The notes beneath the pieces were generated by a model. That model was not told the origin of the DNA. It did no database searches and saw nothing but the letters and a program-made list of their open reading frames with translations. A stretch of DNA of 64,000 bases, taken from positions 86,272,749-86,336,748 of the forward strand of contig NC_092344.1 in NCBI RefSeq assembly GCF_963676685.1, written 5' to 3'. Position numbers and translations under genes: made by a program. This document shows, piece by piece, positions 1 to 29,029 of the stretch. Each line of letters starts with the position of its first letter. Position 1 is the stretch's first letter. Origin of the DNA: Mytilus edulis (Eukaryota > Mollusca > Bivalvia > Mytilida > Mytilidae).

Positions 1-159
1 GCGTGCATGCAAAACAAGTTTCCTGTTAGAGGAAGCCGAGGGGTCTAAATACAGCACAAACACAAACAACATTTTCGAAAAGACCAACCTATACGTTTAA
101 ACAAGGATTTTTATAGTAAAAATCTATGAGGCGCCGTTTTACTATTTATTCCTTATTTT

Positions 160-640
160 CTGATATCAAAAAATATTTCTTGATATCAAAAAATAAAATT
201 TCTGATATAGAAAAATTGAATTTCTGATATCAGAAAATATTTTTTGATATCAAAAAATATTTCTTGATATCAGGAATTCAATTTTTTGATATCAAGAAAT
301 CAATTTTTTGATATCAAGAAATTCGATTTCTTGATATTAGAAAATAATCTTTATTTTTTTATATCAATAATTCGATTTTTTGATATCAGAAAATCATTTT
401 TTGATATCAAGAAATACATTTAATGATATCAAGAAATAGATTTTCTGATATCAAATAATACTGACGATTATTTGATATCAAGAAATACATTTTTTGATAT
501 CAAAAATTTGAATTCCTGATATCAAGAAATGATTTTTTGATATCAAAAATTTGAATTCCTGATATCAAGAAATGATTTTTTGATATCAAAAATTTGAATT
601 CCTGATATCAAGAAATGATTTTTTGATATCAGAAAATAAG
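160..640. repeat. Left palindromic GATATC array
   Basis: About 19 exact GATATC hexamers plus several one-base variants occur in under 500 bp, spaced roughly 20-30 bp. Each is embedded in a larger near-palindrome such as TTTCTTGATATCAAGAAAT. A 49-bp higher-order unit repeats near 493-620. Confidence 0.9.
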
Positions 641-1056
641 AAAAATATCAATGATTGCCCCCTGTATATCAATAAAAGCTTCAGAGCTCACCCATGAGCC
701 CTAACATTTGGTAAAGTGTTTCGGTCTTGTTTAAGGAAAGAATATTACAGAGTTTGGCTTTATTAGTTATAAGAAATTTTGTATGATTGTGTATCTCACA
801 TATTTTTTTATAAGGTTTATAGTCAACAATTGTATTTCTAGATTGAAAAGCAATTTTACGTTCCAGTTTCTTTTATAAGCAATTGTTAGTTTCCTCTGAA
901 ACAGATTTGTTCAACTAGGTTTTTGTGAATTTAAGCCCAAGTATTTGGTAATATCGTTTTTTAAGGTTTTTTTCCAGTTGATGATGTTACGAATTTAGTA
1001 AGTCAATTAGTTCTGTTTAGTATATAAAAATCAGGAGATGTGTTATTATTGCCATT

Positions 1057-1600
1057 GAGACAACTATCTACCAAAGTCAAATGAAATGAAGTGGATATAA
1101 AAAATTATAGGCAATCGTTCGGCCATTAAAAAATGAAAAACCCCATACCGTAAAGTGGGCTATAAAATGTCCCGGCATGAAAAATATGAAAAGATTTATT
1201 AAGAAAGCTAACGGCCTAATTTATAACAAGAAAAATACGAAAAACAAATATGACAGACACGAACCAACGACAATTATAAATCCTTACAGGCTTCTTACGT
1301 GGGACGGACACTTAAAGATTGTGGCGGCCTGGGACACTGGTGTTTTGTCATATAATACTGTAAGAACAAACAATTTATGTTTTTATTGGTATTATATTGA
1401 TTTTGTTATCAGTAAATTCAAAGCAAACTGAATATTATTGTCTTTTTGCTGATTGGATATAGAAGTATCCGGCCACGTCCACTCTGTGTAGTATTTGTAC
1501 TTGTATTCATCTGATGAGCTAAGCCTTTTTCAACGGATTTTTATAGTTCGTTCTTATGTTGTACTGTTACATTTCATTGTGTAATGAAAGTTAATTTCAG
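1057..1600. repeat. Interspersed mussel-type repeat, two fragments in opposite orientation
   Basis: Positions 1057-1430 resemble, in diverged form, the repeat seen at 48120-48330 and 18575-18705 (phrases such as GAGACAACTAT and CTAACGGCCTAATTTAT). Positions 1460-1590 carry another part of the same family in the opposite direction. An 84-codon open frame at 1177-1431 lies wholly inside this repeat and is not called a gene. Confidence 0.6.
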
Positions 1601-2282
1601 AAGGACACAAGATTGCTGTTAGCCATTCAAAATAACATATCATATAAATGAAACCGTCATACACACAATGCAATTATATATCCTTTAAATTACATTTATT
1701 TTATATGAGCCTTTACTGTGAAGTATTGAAAAATTTATGTAGGCTTGATGTACGTTTTCATTTCTAAAATACCTTTATTTTTAACGCGTTGGTCTTTCAA
1801 ATTTGTATTACACGACAGTCAAGAAAGGCACAATTCGTTTTCGAGAATATTAGTATGTTCAATTTAGGTAGGTACATGCATTGCATTAGATATATAAGGC
1901 GAAAAGATCGTGTATTACGTCAGTTGAACCTGAATATACCATCAAGCCATCGTATCTAAATCTTGAACACATCATTATTTGTTTTCGATAAGTCAAGTTT
2001 TGTTAAACATTTTCAAGTATTTAGTTAATTCTAAGGTCGACTAATTTTTTCGATTGGGATTATTCGTCGCAAAAGTAAATAGCTGTGTTATATTTCATAA
2101 TAATTTCAAATATCTTCAATATATTGTCTTGTTGTGCATCGGACTCGAATTGTGTACTTAGTTTCAAATATTGTTAAGTTTTCTAGAGTCTAAAGTCTAA
2201 ATCATCTCTATAATACTTGAAATGTATAAGCATTTTGGTTTTTTAACAATGGACCCTTTGTCATAATTAAAATGACAAATAT

Positions 2283-2342
2283 CGCCCAGGGAAAGAAAAG
2301 GCACCCGGGGAAGAAAATAAAGCGCCCGGGAGAAGAAAATAA
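2283..2342 (+). repeat. Three tandem CCCGGG-A-rich units
   Basis: Three units of about 20 bp, of the form CGCCCGGG followed by AGAAGAAAATA, sit in tandem. Two inverted units appear at 3092-3130, inside the same element and just internal to the right GATATC array. Confidence 0.75.
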
Positions 2343-3091
2343 TAAAATTTTATAACAATAAATGTTTTCCTGAATAAAAAAAAAATAAAATCATTGCTTG
2401 TTTTGTCTAAAGAGTGAAGATAGTGTTGTTGCACTTTTACATTTTAGATTTCAAAATTGTTTACAAGTAAGTAAGCAGTAAATATAAACAAGAGGAAATA
2501 GAAAAATCATGAATGATATTGTCCTCGATCAAAACGTAATCTATGTTTCGTTATTAAAAAAAAAATCAGTGCCCGAGTCTAATATTCGCAACTGCATGGT
2601 GACAACTTTTCAAAGTTTTGTATTTTATTAAACACACTTGAATTGACATTGGAAGATCGTGGAAGGGATTCAACATGCCTGTCACTAAGAATTTATTTTA
2701 TACCAAACACCTGCTTTTAACATGCATAGTATAATTGTTTTATTTGCTGATGCTGATATACATGTGCGTGTCACTTTTATCATTCTTAAATAATGTGCAA
2801 CTCTTTTAACTTTATAAAATTAATATTTATCTGTGAATTTTAAGTTGTTTTGGCATTTATCATTTTGATATCGTTTTTGAAAAACATGTCTTTTGATATC
2901 TAACATTTTATAAATCTTTCGAACTAGTATTCATATATTATTGTTTAAATTGAAACATTCATACTTGTTTTTGTGCTTTATTACAAATGTCTATTATCCG
3001 AATTTGCAAAATACTTGTCTAAAATTAAAAAAAAAAAATCAAATGTTTCATCGACACAAAGTTGTCTCATGCCAACGCAATTTCTATATAT

Positions 3092-3130
3092 TTTCCCCGG
3101 GCGCTTTTTCTTCACCCGGGCGCTTTTTAG
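3092..3130 (-). repeat. Two inverted CCCGGG units
   Basis: CCCCGGGCGCTTTTTCTTC is followed by CACCCGGGCGCTTTTTAG. This is the reverse complement of the units at 2283-2342, forming a second, inner inverted-repeat layer within the 95-3519 element. Confidence 0.75.
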
Positions 3131-3217
3131 TAAGACCCCATAATAATTGGTATACCCGGAAAAATTATTTCACATTTCACATATTTCCTGATGTTTGGGC
3201 TCATGTCTGAGCACAAA

Positions 3218-3475
3218 AAATCATTTTTTGATATCAGAAAATCTATTTCTTGATATCAAAAAATAATTTATATTTTCTGATATCAAAAATTCGAATTTCT
3301 GATATCAAAAAATCGATTTCCTGATATCAAGAATGAATTTTTGATATCAGGAATTCGAATTTTTCATATCAGAAAATATGCGTTATTTCTTGATATCAAG
3401 AAATCGAATTCCTGATATAAAAAAATAGAATTTTTGATATCAGAAAATCATTTTTTGATATCAGAAAATAAGTAT
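3218..3475. repeat. Right palindromic GATATC array
   Basis: Nine exact GATATC sites plus variants fall in about 260 bp, with the same surrounding motif as the left array. The array directly abuts the right terminal inverted repeat. Confidence 0.9.
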
Positions 3476-3519
3476 TAAATAGTAAAACGGCGCCTCATAA
3501 AAATCCAGGTTCAAACAAG

Positions 3520-5135
3520 TGACAACATGAACTCTTCGACAGATCCAGTGAAGGTGGTATGCGGCTGAAAACACATATTATATCCATATTAGTTAACTAC
3601 TCTAAATATCAGCGCAATGATGTTAAATCTCTTAATTTGCAGATACACATGTAGACATTGTTTTTTTTCTGATAAACACAAGAGAATTATTATTTGTTTG
3701 AGAATGACGGTATTGAAAAAAATAGCATTCCGAATCACTCCCCCCCTTTTTTTATATACATCTAATCGGAACAAAAAAGGACCATTATTTGTGATCTCGA
3801 GTGAACATTTGTTTTGTATATTTGGACGTTAAAAAAATTCTTTTAAATACTGCAGATTTCAATAAATTATGTGTGGGGATTTCTCCAAGCAATTCAGCCT
3901 ATCGGGAGTATTGTTTTGAGTAAATTTTTCTGATCTGCAATATTTCTCCAACAATTGTGGCTCTGTACTCTGAAAATCTGTAGTACATGTAGTAGCAATC
4001 ATATCCTTGCTTATAGATAGACTGAGCATGTTTTATTGTTTATTTTACTTTTAACTACATGAATATGGTTTAGGTAGGTAAACATGAGGCCCACCTGTGT
4101 CTTTTTGCCTCACCTTAGAACAAAAAAATGCCAGTAGGTTTGAAGATAACAGAGACTAAACAGCACAAACAAACAAAATGAAACAATTTTTCAATGGCAA
4201 TTACTGCAAAACATGCAGGTAATCAAAATATATAATTAGATAGGTCTTTTCATGCTGATCCATTTTGTAGAATGATAGGGTGGTATGGAAGTATAGTTTG
4301 CAAACATGTAATTTCTATTGAGATGTTTAAAAATATAATAAAATTGATTTTTTTTTCAAGCTTCATGCTCTGAATGACACGTTTTGTAAGGATTGTACAG
4401 GGAAACTTTATTGTGTGGATATAAGTTAAACTATAGATAGAACAGTGATATGAAATACGAGATAAATGTTTTCAGAATATCAAAAGACAAAACGGGTAAC
4501 CGGTCCAGCTAAAGGGACGATCGTTGTAATGTCTTGCGCCAGTATCAAGCTCCATGTGATATCCAAAACCTTACTTGATATGGTACCACTTACCTCTGGT
4601 TGAAAATCACATGCAAACTTTCTGCATATGTCAACATTTTTGTCCTGATCACCCGGTCAATAATAAATGTCGTACATTTTTGAATTCCATGACTGAGTAT
4701 CTCCAGCAAATCAGATCCGTCTAGACGCTTAAAAAAAAAGAAAAGTAATGGCATTGCACCTGCCATTTGTACTCCCAATGAACTGGTAACCTATTCTACA
4801 GAGTTTTTGTTCGATAACCGTTTTTTTCCTGCTATTACATAAAATCGAAAGAAAAAATCGTGTAGATTCCTTTAGAAAGTTTACTTTTTCTGAGCTACCT
4901 CTCCTCAATGCCCTTGTATAACTGTTGTTGTGCTTATCATTTTTGCGAATTACGTGATTAACCTTGCTCTTATACTTTTTAAAACGATGGGACATATTTT
5001 CTAAATACTTAAACTATAGATAGAAATGGTGGTGCTGACCATTATTTCTGTCAGTGTCAATCTAATTGCTTTAGTTTTAGAGGTATTAGACTGTAGTATG
5101 ACCCGTTCTTTTCTTCTCCTTTTTTTTTTTTTTAG
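3520..5135. other. Intergenic, no gene recognised
   Basis: AT-rich sequence. Short open frames on both strands overlap each other and have no recognisable protein features. The stretch ends in a strong polypyrimidine tract that leads into a possible exon at 5136. Confidence 0.5.
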
Positions 5136-5354
5136 ATATGGTGGCCCTATAAGTTGACCAACGTGGATGAAATAATAAACTTTCTAGTTGACAGCCTAGC
5201 AGACAAAATTTGTATGCAATTCATAGAGCAGTTTCAGGAGAGGATTTTTAAAGAAAAGTTTACAGAGGACACATCACAGATGACAGAAAGATGGACACTT
5301 GGTGATAGCAAAAATTGCGGCTTTGAACACTGGTTTATCCCCCACATTTTGTGA
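5136..5354 (+). CDS. Possible 3' terminal exon, unknown protein
   Basis: A 14-nt T tract and an AG (5134-5135) precede a frame that stays open for 72 codons to a TGA at 5352-5354. Read from 5136 in phase 0 it gives a hydrophilic, helix-prone peptide with a stretch MQFIEQFQERIFKEKF, followed by a Trp/His-containing tail. There is no ATG at the frame start, so it could only be an internal or terminal exon. No upstream partner exon was found, and I do not recognise the sequence. It may be a chance open frame or a remnant of a mobile-element gene. Confidence 0.25.
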   Translation: MWWPYKLTNVDEIINFLVDSLADKICMQFIEQFQERIFKEKFTEDTSQMTERWTLGDSKNCGFEHWFIPHIL

Positions 5355-5479
5355 CTGTACCAAGCTATCTCTGAAGAAAGGTTAATACCTTTACCATGCA
5401 TTATCGTATGTTTTTCTTTGTTGTGATGTTATGCTATTGTTTCAGAAAAAGGGAGAAGGTTTGGATCCATTAAAACGTT

Positions 5480-5790
5480 TAATCCCGCTGCAAATGTTTG
5501 CACCTGTCCTAAGTCAGGAATCTGATGTACAGTAGTTGTCGTTTGTTTATGTAATATATACGTGTTTCTCGTTTTGTTTATATAGATTAGACCGTTGGTT
5601 TTCCCGTTTGAATGGTTTTACACTAGTAATTTTGGGGCCCTTTATAGCTTGTTGTTCGGTGTGAGCTAAGGCTCCGTGTTGAAGGCCGTACTTTAACCTA
5701 TAATGGTTTACTTTTTAAATTGTTATTTGTATGGAGAGTTGTCTCATTGGCACTCACACCACATCTTCCTATATCTATTGATTGTCTTTA
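5480..5790 (+). repeat. Interspersed mussel-type repeat
   Basis: Shares successive phrases with 33751-34037 and 19730-19910: a block around GTCAGGAATCTG, the block ending CGTTTGAATGGTTTTACA, the GGGGCCCTTTATAGCT block and the GAGTTGTCTCATTGGCA block. It lacks coding potential. Confidence 0.7.
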
Positions 5791-6149
5791 TACCTATCTT
5801 TTCAGAGGAGTTAGCTGTAGGTATGATCTGTTGTACTCAAATATGTTTATCAAATCCGTTTAATCTTTTTATGTATAAAAAAAAGTGAGAATAGAAATAA
5901 TTGTGTGTGTACAACCGTAACAGCAACTCGCAGCACAAAACCAAGACATTGAGGTAAATACATTATTAGGTCTTCACAAAAACAGTTGTCTATAAAGAAT
6001 GTCATATTTTAAATTCTTAATTTAGTAAAGTACTCAAGGGATTGGATTTGTAAGAGACTCCAATGTTATGTCCAATATATCTAGTATATAGATGCAACAC
6101 ATTTTATTGTATATATGCAATCAAACAACCATTTGTTTCGATGTTGAGT

Positions 6150-7110
6150 TTAAAACTAGAGGCCCTAAAGAGCCTGTGTCACTCACCTGCATCTTCAACA
6201 ATGAGCACTTAATGGTTAATATCATTACGAAAAGGTCTGGTAGCTCTATACAAAGTTACCAGTGACTGATAATTTCAGTCATGTTGACTTCTTGAAGATC
6301 TTGTCCTGCTAATCATTTTGCTTTTTGAAGTTTCTTTTTACATTTGTATCCATTATACTTTTCAAGATAATAAAATAAATGGAGATCGTGTCAATGCTCT
6401 AGCTTGCTTATAACTTTATAAAGTGACATAACTCATGAAAGGTTTAGTGATGACACGAAAATTCAAACTTGATCTAGTTTGTTGCAATGAGCATTGTGTT
6501 TACGGTTCATAATAATTTTGTTGAGACAAACTTAAGTTAGTGAATAGAAACCAATTTCAAGCCATAAGAACATATGGACAGACAAGGGTAATACTTAATG
6601 CTCCTCCTCTGTGGCTGGGGCATAAACAAAACCTCGTTAAAAATCATATTTCCAATCACGAGTCAACTAAAGATTTCAGCCATGACGATCTTGTCTTGTT
6701 GATCATTTTGGCCTTTTAAAATTTTCATCTGTCTATTACATTTTTTAAAGATATTAGGCAAAAAAAAAAAAAAAATTGTGAAACTTTATATCAAAGAGCA
6801 ATAATTCATTTATGAAGTTGCTTGAAGAATTCAGCCATATTATTGACTTATTTGCAGATCTTGTCTTGCTGATAAATTTTCATAATCTAAAAATTATTCT
6901 ATATATTATATAGTATAGTTTTTCAAAATAATCAGCAAAAATGAAGAAAAAAAAATACATGAGCACCTGAGATCACCCCTAGAGTTTGGTGGGGTTCATG
7001 TTGCTCATTCTTTGGTTTTCTATGTTGTGTTTTGTGCACTAATGTTTATCTGTTCGTCTTTTTCTATTATAGCAATGGAATGTCAGTTTATTTTTGACCT
7101 TTGAGTTTGA
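6150..7110. repeat. Mosaic of interspersed repeats
   Basis: Positions 6150-6625 begin with a GAGGCCCTAAAGAGCC phrase and end with GGCTGGGGCATAA, a layout resembling the repeat at 23545-24016. Positions 6961-7110, starting GAGCACCTGAGATCACCCC, match 33503-33690 and, in reverse, 50745-50890. The remainder is AT-rich with no gene seen. Confidence 0.6.
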
Positions 7111-8309
7111 ATGTCTCTTAATTATCTTTTTCCACTCTTTTAAGGGCAATAACTCCTTTAAGAATTCATCTGAAAGTTTTGACATCAATTATTTAAAATA
7201 GATAGCAGGTAAGTCTGAGCATTCTCCATATCACTGCCCTTGTCAGATTTTCACTATTCATAGTTGTTTTCAAGATAATAGACAAAATGTGCAACTTATC
7301 CCCCTTTGTAATTTTTTAGCCATATCAGCCAAGTCTGTTTGCAGACACGGTCATTGGATAAATTTGAAAATCTATACAGTATACCCTAATAATGATTGTG
7401 GCCAACTTAAATCAAATTTTGACCAGTACTTTCAAAGGAGAAGATTTTTGTAAAAGTTAATGAGGCCAGACATTAAATTATAATTTGTAATGAATCTAAA
7501 TCAAATACATGTATTTTTATTTCCTTAAGACATTTTCATCATGCTAAAATTAAACCTATATAAAAAATAGATATTACATCTTGAAATAAAATCATATTGC
7601 AAATCAGCCCTTTAAAGCATATATGTCTATCTAAAGATGAATAACCTGGGACTCACTATAAGGTTATACTAGGTCTCAATAAAAGCCTAACATATACAAA
7701 TTCAGATAAAACATAAAACAATAGAAATAAGATGTTACAGGTATAATCAACACAATAATCATGGCATAGAAATCAAACACAGTCATATTTCATCAAAGTT
7801 GTTTAATATAACCAAAGAATATAGGGATATTTCTTGTATCATACTGAATGGAGTTGGATATGAATAAGTAATACCACAAATCCCCTTATTTGGTTGGCCT
7901 ATCCTGCAATGCAATATGAAATTGTGACATTGCCATTGGTAATTTTAGTATTTAGGTCAATAATGACCAGTCGAAATCACAGAAACTACACAGAAAGGCT
8001 ATGGCTTATATACTTCTAGTTTCTATGATGTTTTCTGCATTATAATTTACTTAATAAAACATGGACAAGGAAATAAAGAATGGAACCTAAGGCACTTTTG
8101 CAACAACACAATGGAAGTCAAATTAAGCAAAACTTCAAATTCACAGAGCAGAAGTCTTATATTAGTTTGCTCCTCAGTTGATGTAGATAAACAGAAGGAG
8201 ACAAACAAAAGAAATATTTACCATACATGAAAAAGGTTAAAAACTTTTGAGGACCAAATTTTGCTTAATATCTTTCTTCAATAAAGAAAACCTCACCATA
8301 TTTGTTAAA
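7111..8309. other. Intergenic, no gene recognised
   Basis: AT-rich sequence without a convincing open frame, RNA gene or strong repeat beyond the families listed separately. Confidence 0.4.
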
Positions 8310-8575
8310 ATTGAGAATGGAAATGGGGAATGTGTCAAAGCGACAACAACCCGACCATAGAGAAAACAACAGCTGAAGGTCACCAATGGGTCTTCAATGT
8401 AGCGAGAAACTCCCGCACCCGGAGACGTCCTTCAGCTGGCCCCTAAACAAATATGTATACTAGTTCAGTGATAATGGACGTCATACTAAACTACGAATTG
8501 TACACAAGAAACTAAAATTATAAATCATACAAGACTTGTCACTAACAAAGGCCAGAGGCTCCTGACTTGTGATAT
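8310..8575 (+). repeat. Interspersed repeat, family of 37861-38130
   Basis: Runs from GAGAATGGAAATGGGGAATG through CAACAACCCGACCATAGAG and ACTCCCGCACCCGGAG to AGGCCAGAGGCTCCTGACTT. The same ordered blocks recur at 37861-38130 and partly at 52725-52905. Confidence 0.85.
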
Positions 8576-8589
8576 TTGTTAGATAACTT

Positions 8590-8712
8590 AGTATTACATG
8601 TACTTTGAAATTGAATAACTCAAGTTGATATCAAGCAATTATGAGAATAGGATATTGCTTGAAATCAAGTTAAATTACTCTGGTTATTTAATTTCAATAC
8701 ATGTAATAATAA
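8590..8712. repeat. Imperfect inverted repeat (foldback)
   Basis: The left arm begins ATTACATGTACTTTGAAATT and ends near TATCAAGCAAT. The right arm is its approximate reverse complement, starting ATTGCTTGAAATCAAG and ending TTTCAATACATGTAAT. A short loop separates the arms. A further partial copy of the left arm follows at about 8742-8765. Confidence 0.7.
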
Positions 8713-8879
8713 TTAAACCCCCAAATAGTTTCTTTATTATTATATTGAAATTGAATAACTCAAGACCATATTTCATATAGAATTCTTAATTCTTATGAAA
8801 CTGTTATTAATCCTTCAGAACATTCATTCAACAAAGAAAAATAAGTATACAAGAACATTTACAATTACAGTAAATTGCT

Positions 8880-9710
8880 TTGCCGAGCGCAGCTGGATAC
8901 GACTGCAGAGGTCCCAGTCTGAACAGTTGGGGCCAAAATGGACACATTCAAGCTTGATATAGGTCTTTTTCTGAATTGTAATTAAATATTTGACAAATAA
9001 TAGTTTTTTGACATAGAATAACTGTAGTCAAAGAACTTAAAACAAGTTATATGATATGAATTTATATTCAATTTTTGCTATTATGCAATACACCATGCAG
9101 TTGAAATTGCCCCCCCCCCCCTCTTTTTTTTGGGGCCAAAAACATATATTATTTGAAGAAATTTTCTTTTAATTTTTTGAAATCTTAAGAAAAATCTGTC
9201 CCCCCCACAACAATTTCTTATTAACCCCCAAATTTCCATTGGAGTTTGCAACCATAATTACCCTGTTAATAATTTAAAAGCCGTGTAAGGGAGGTAATCA
9301 AACTTAACATTTTACTTAAAAGAAATTGTCCATTAACCAGGACACCCTTGTTTTTCATCCTTTTTTGCCCCTAATTCCTAAACGGTTGAGCCATAACCCC
9401 CCCCCCCCCCCCCCCAAACCAAATACAATCCTAACCATCCCTTTCTCCTTTCCGATATGGAACCTTGTGCTATAATTTCAGAGAGATCCATACACTGTTC
9501 CACAAGATATTGTCTGGAAACTAGAAAAATGCTTATTTTGGCCCCATATTCCTAAACTGTTAGGACCACAACCCCCAAATCATTCCCAACCTTCCTTTTG
9601 TGGTTATAAACCTTGTGTTTAAATTTCATAGATTTCTATTCACTTATACTGAAGTTATTGTCTGACAACCTAGTGTCTTCGGACGATGCAGACGATGACG
9701 TGATACCAAT
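8880..9710 (+). repeat. Degenerate interspersed repeat with poly-C tracts
   Basis: Two related blocks (about 9340-9520 and 9520-9700) share CCTAA(A)C(G/T)GTT, CCTTGTG and a final GTTATTGTCTG/GATATTGTCTG phrase. They are broken by C runs at about 9111-9121 and 9397-9415. No protein features. Confidence 0.55.
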
Positions 9711-10157
9711 ATACGAATATTACACATTTATTGTCAACAAATAAAAAATATTCCTAAAATAATTTTGTTAATTAAGGCACCTTAAACAAAACCTGATAAA
9801 TGGTACTTTTGCAATTAATATCAAAATTACTTTTCTTCTATCTATAAAAACATAGATTCAAATTGTAAAGTTGCACAAAAGAGTTACTTTATATAATATA
9901 TATAGAAATATATGATAATTCAAGCACTCCAGCCCATATAATCATGAGTAAAAAAACTTGCTAGACTAAATTCCAGCATAGTCTAGCTATAGAAAATGAT
10001 AAGAAACAGTCAAATGGCTTACTTTGCTAAAAGTAACAAAATTGAAAATGGTATTCACTTAACAACAATTATGCTTTCAATAAATTATCAGTTGTTCTCT
10101 AAACATTCATGCATAATTTCCTAATGGCTAAACTTAGGCAAATTTTAGCAACATTCT

Positions 10158-10625
10158 TAAGGTTGCATTTCTGTATATATTGACAATGCAATTTCCCATA
10201 GGAACTCCTTTTACGGCTAAAACTGTACCACTTTTACTATAAAGTTTTGAAAAAAAATCTTATCCTAGAATTGAAAGTTCATAAGCACCACAATGTTTTT
10301 CAAAGGTTAAAATATAGGGCTGTGCGGCATATTTTCAACGTTTATGTGCCCTGAACTTCTCAGAGTTTAAACGAACACTAATTTTCTTAACTACCCCTAC
10401 CTCGAATGAAAGGTTACCACAGATTTCAATGTAAACAATATGCACATGTTTATGTACTGGTAACATTCCCAAGTTATGTCTCTGTGAGATGGAACACAGA
10501 GAGCATAACTGGGAACCAGTATGTTAACAAAATTAATTTTCTATGAATATTCAAGTTCTCCCCAAAAGAGGCGTATTTTGAGAAACAGCTGTATTTACAA
10601 AGTGCAACCTTTATTGAGGGTAGAT
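10158..10625. repeat. Candidate palindromic element with central hairpin
   Basis: The ends pair approximately: TAAGGTTGCATTTCTGTA at the left and, in reverse complement, AAAGGTTGCACTTTGTAAA at the right. Inside, 10455-10521 forms an imperfect hairpin (TACTGGT and GTTATGTCTCTGTG against CACAGAGAGCATAAC and ACCAGTA). No coding sequence. A small non-autonomous transposon is plausible. Confidence 0.4.
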
Positions 10626-11829
10626 TTTGCAATATTGTTAGTAGTAAAGGATTAACAATAACACTTAATTCTGAATTTACAGTAGCAAAAATAGGCTTAA
10701 AATCAACTTAAGCATGAAAACAGTTATTTCTAAGTTCATTTCTTTGAGACAAAAAAAAAGCTTATTAAAAATATAGCACCTACTTTTTGGGACAAATCAT
10801 ATAGAAAAGTGTATCAGCTCTACCTCTTGATATGGACTATTTTTTGTTAAGTGGGTCTATAATTCAGTTTGACAGCATACTTATTTTTGACCCTTCCAAA
10901 CTGTACAAAATCACAACTTTTCCTTAAAATTCAGTAATAAAAATTAACTTAACATTCTAAGAACATTTCTGCATGGCTTGTTTTAATTTTTTTTTCTAAA
11001 TTTCAAGTCAAATCTTACTCCTGAAGTGTTTCTTTCACCATTGGTTTAAAATGTAACCACTGACCTCTGTTGGGGTCATAAGAGGAACATAAATATCTAG
11101 CTTGTTTTTAAATGGTTCATGGTTCTGCCTATTAAAGTGATACATGTACATACAATTTTTCTAGAGCATGAAGTTTTGAAGATAAAGAAAAACAAAGGAT
11201 ATGGGGTATCCATCGATGACACATAATCAGTAAATGCACATTATGTACATAAGGGCCCTGTATTTATATACATTCAACAATGGAAGACATTGGATTGGTT
11301 ATCAGCACCAAAAACAAAAACATAAGTGAAAATCAGGATTACTTATAAAACATAACAATCCCCATAGGATCTGTTCTTTATGTTCAGAGCTTTGAACAAT
11401 TCGCATTTTCAGAATCTAAAGGACTATGGGTAATCTCCATCATTGTTCCTTAGTACACCAAAATGAAAATAACGTTATGTCATTGGTTGGATTTCTATTG
11501 TTTATCAAGTTTTAAACCAATCACAATGTTTTAGTGTACTCTTTTTGAAATATTACCCAGAGCGCATTAGATTGTGAAACGGTGAATTGAGACAATACGA
11601 TAAAAAATATTATACCGGTATAATGGATATGAATGAAAATCATAATTTAGAATATCACCAGATATAAATTTGAAAACAAACACCCTACATATTCAGACTC
11701 ACATGATCAGTCTAAAATGTCTCATTGATTTTGGGAATATTTGCAAAACTGTATTGACAATAAATAAGAGATAACTATTGATGGTAATAGTTCAAAGTGT
11801 TCATTTGTACCAGTTGAGCAAATTGAGAC

Positions 11830-29029
<17,200 letters not shown>

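Larger units (their letters stand above)
95..3519. mobile_element. Inverted-repeat DNA element with GATATC arrays at both ends
   Basis: The two ends are inverted copies. A 24-nt stretch at 125-148, containing GAGGCGCCGTTTTACTATTT, recurs exactly in reverse complement at 3476-3499. Both lead inward into dense GATATC repeats. The left end carries a short extra segment (about 115-124) absent from the right. An 11-bp direct repeat with one mismatch (95-105 GTTTAAACAAG, 3509-3519 GTTCAAACAAG) flanks the element and could be a target-site duplication. The interior holds inverted CCCGGG-containing repeats and a nested mussel repeat. No transposase was recognised, so this is probably non-autonomous. 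Long terminal repeats and a duplication near 9-11 bp would fit a Mutator-like element, but that is inference. Confidence 0.65.

Noticed and set aside
150..640. GATATC array as a CRISPR array
   Set aside because: Eukaryotic context, no unique spacers, and the units are palindromes of variable spacing inside inverted terminal repeats.
1177..1431. 84-codon plus-strand open frame
   Set aside because: It lies inside an interspersed repeat and shows no protein-like conservation; the other copies do not keep the frame.
1505..1560. CTGATGAG suggesting another hammerhead
   Set aside because: There is no GAAA partner or cleavage triplet at the right distance, and no helix II can be formed.
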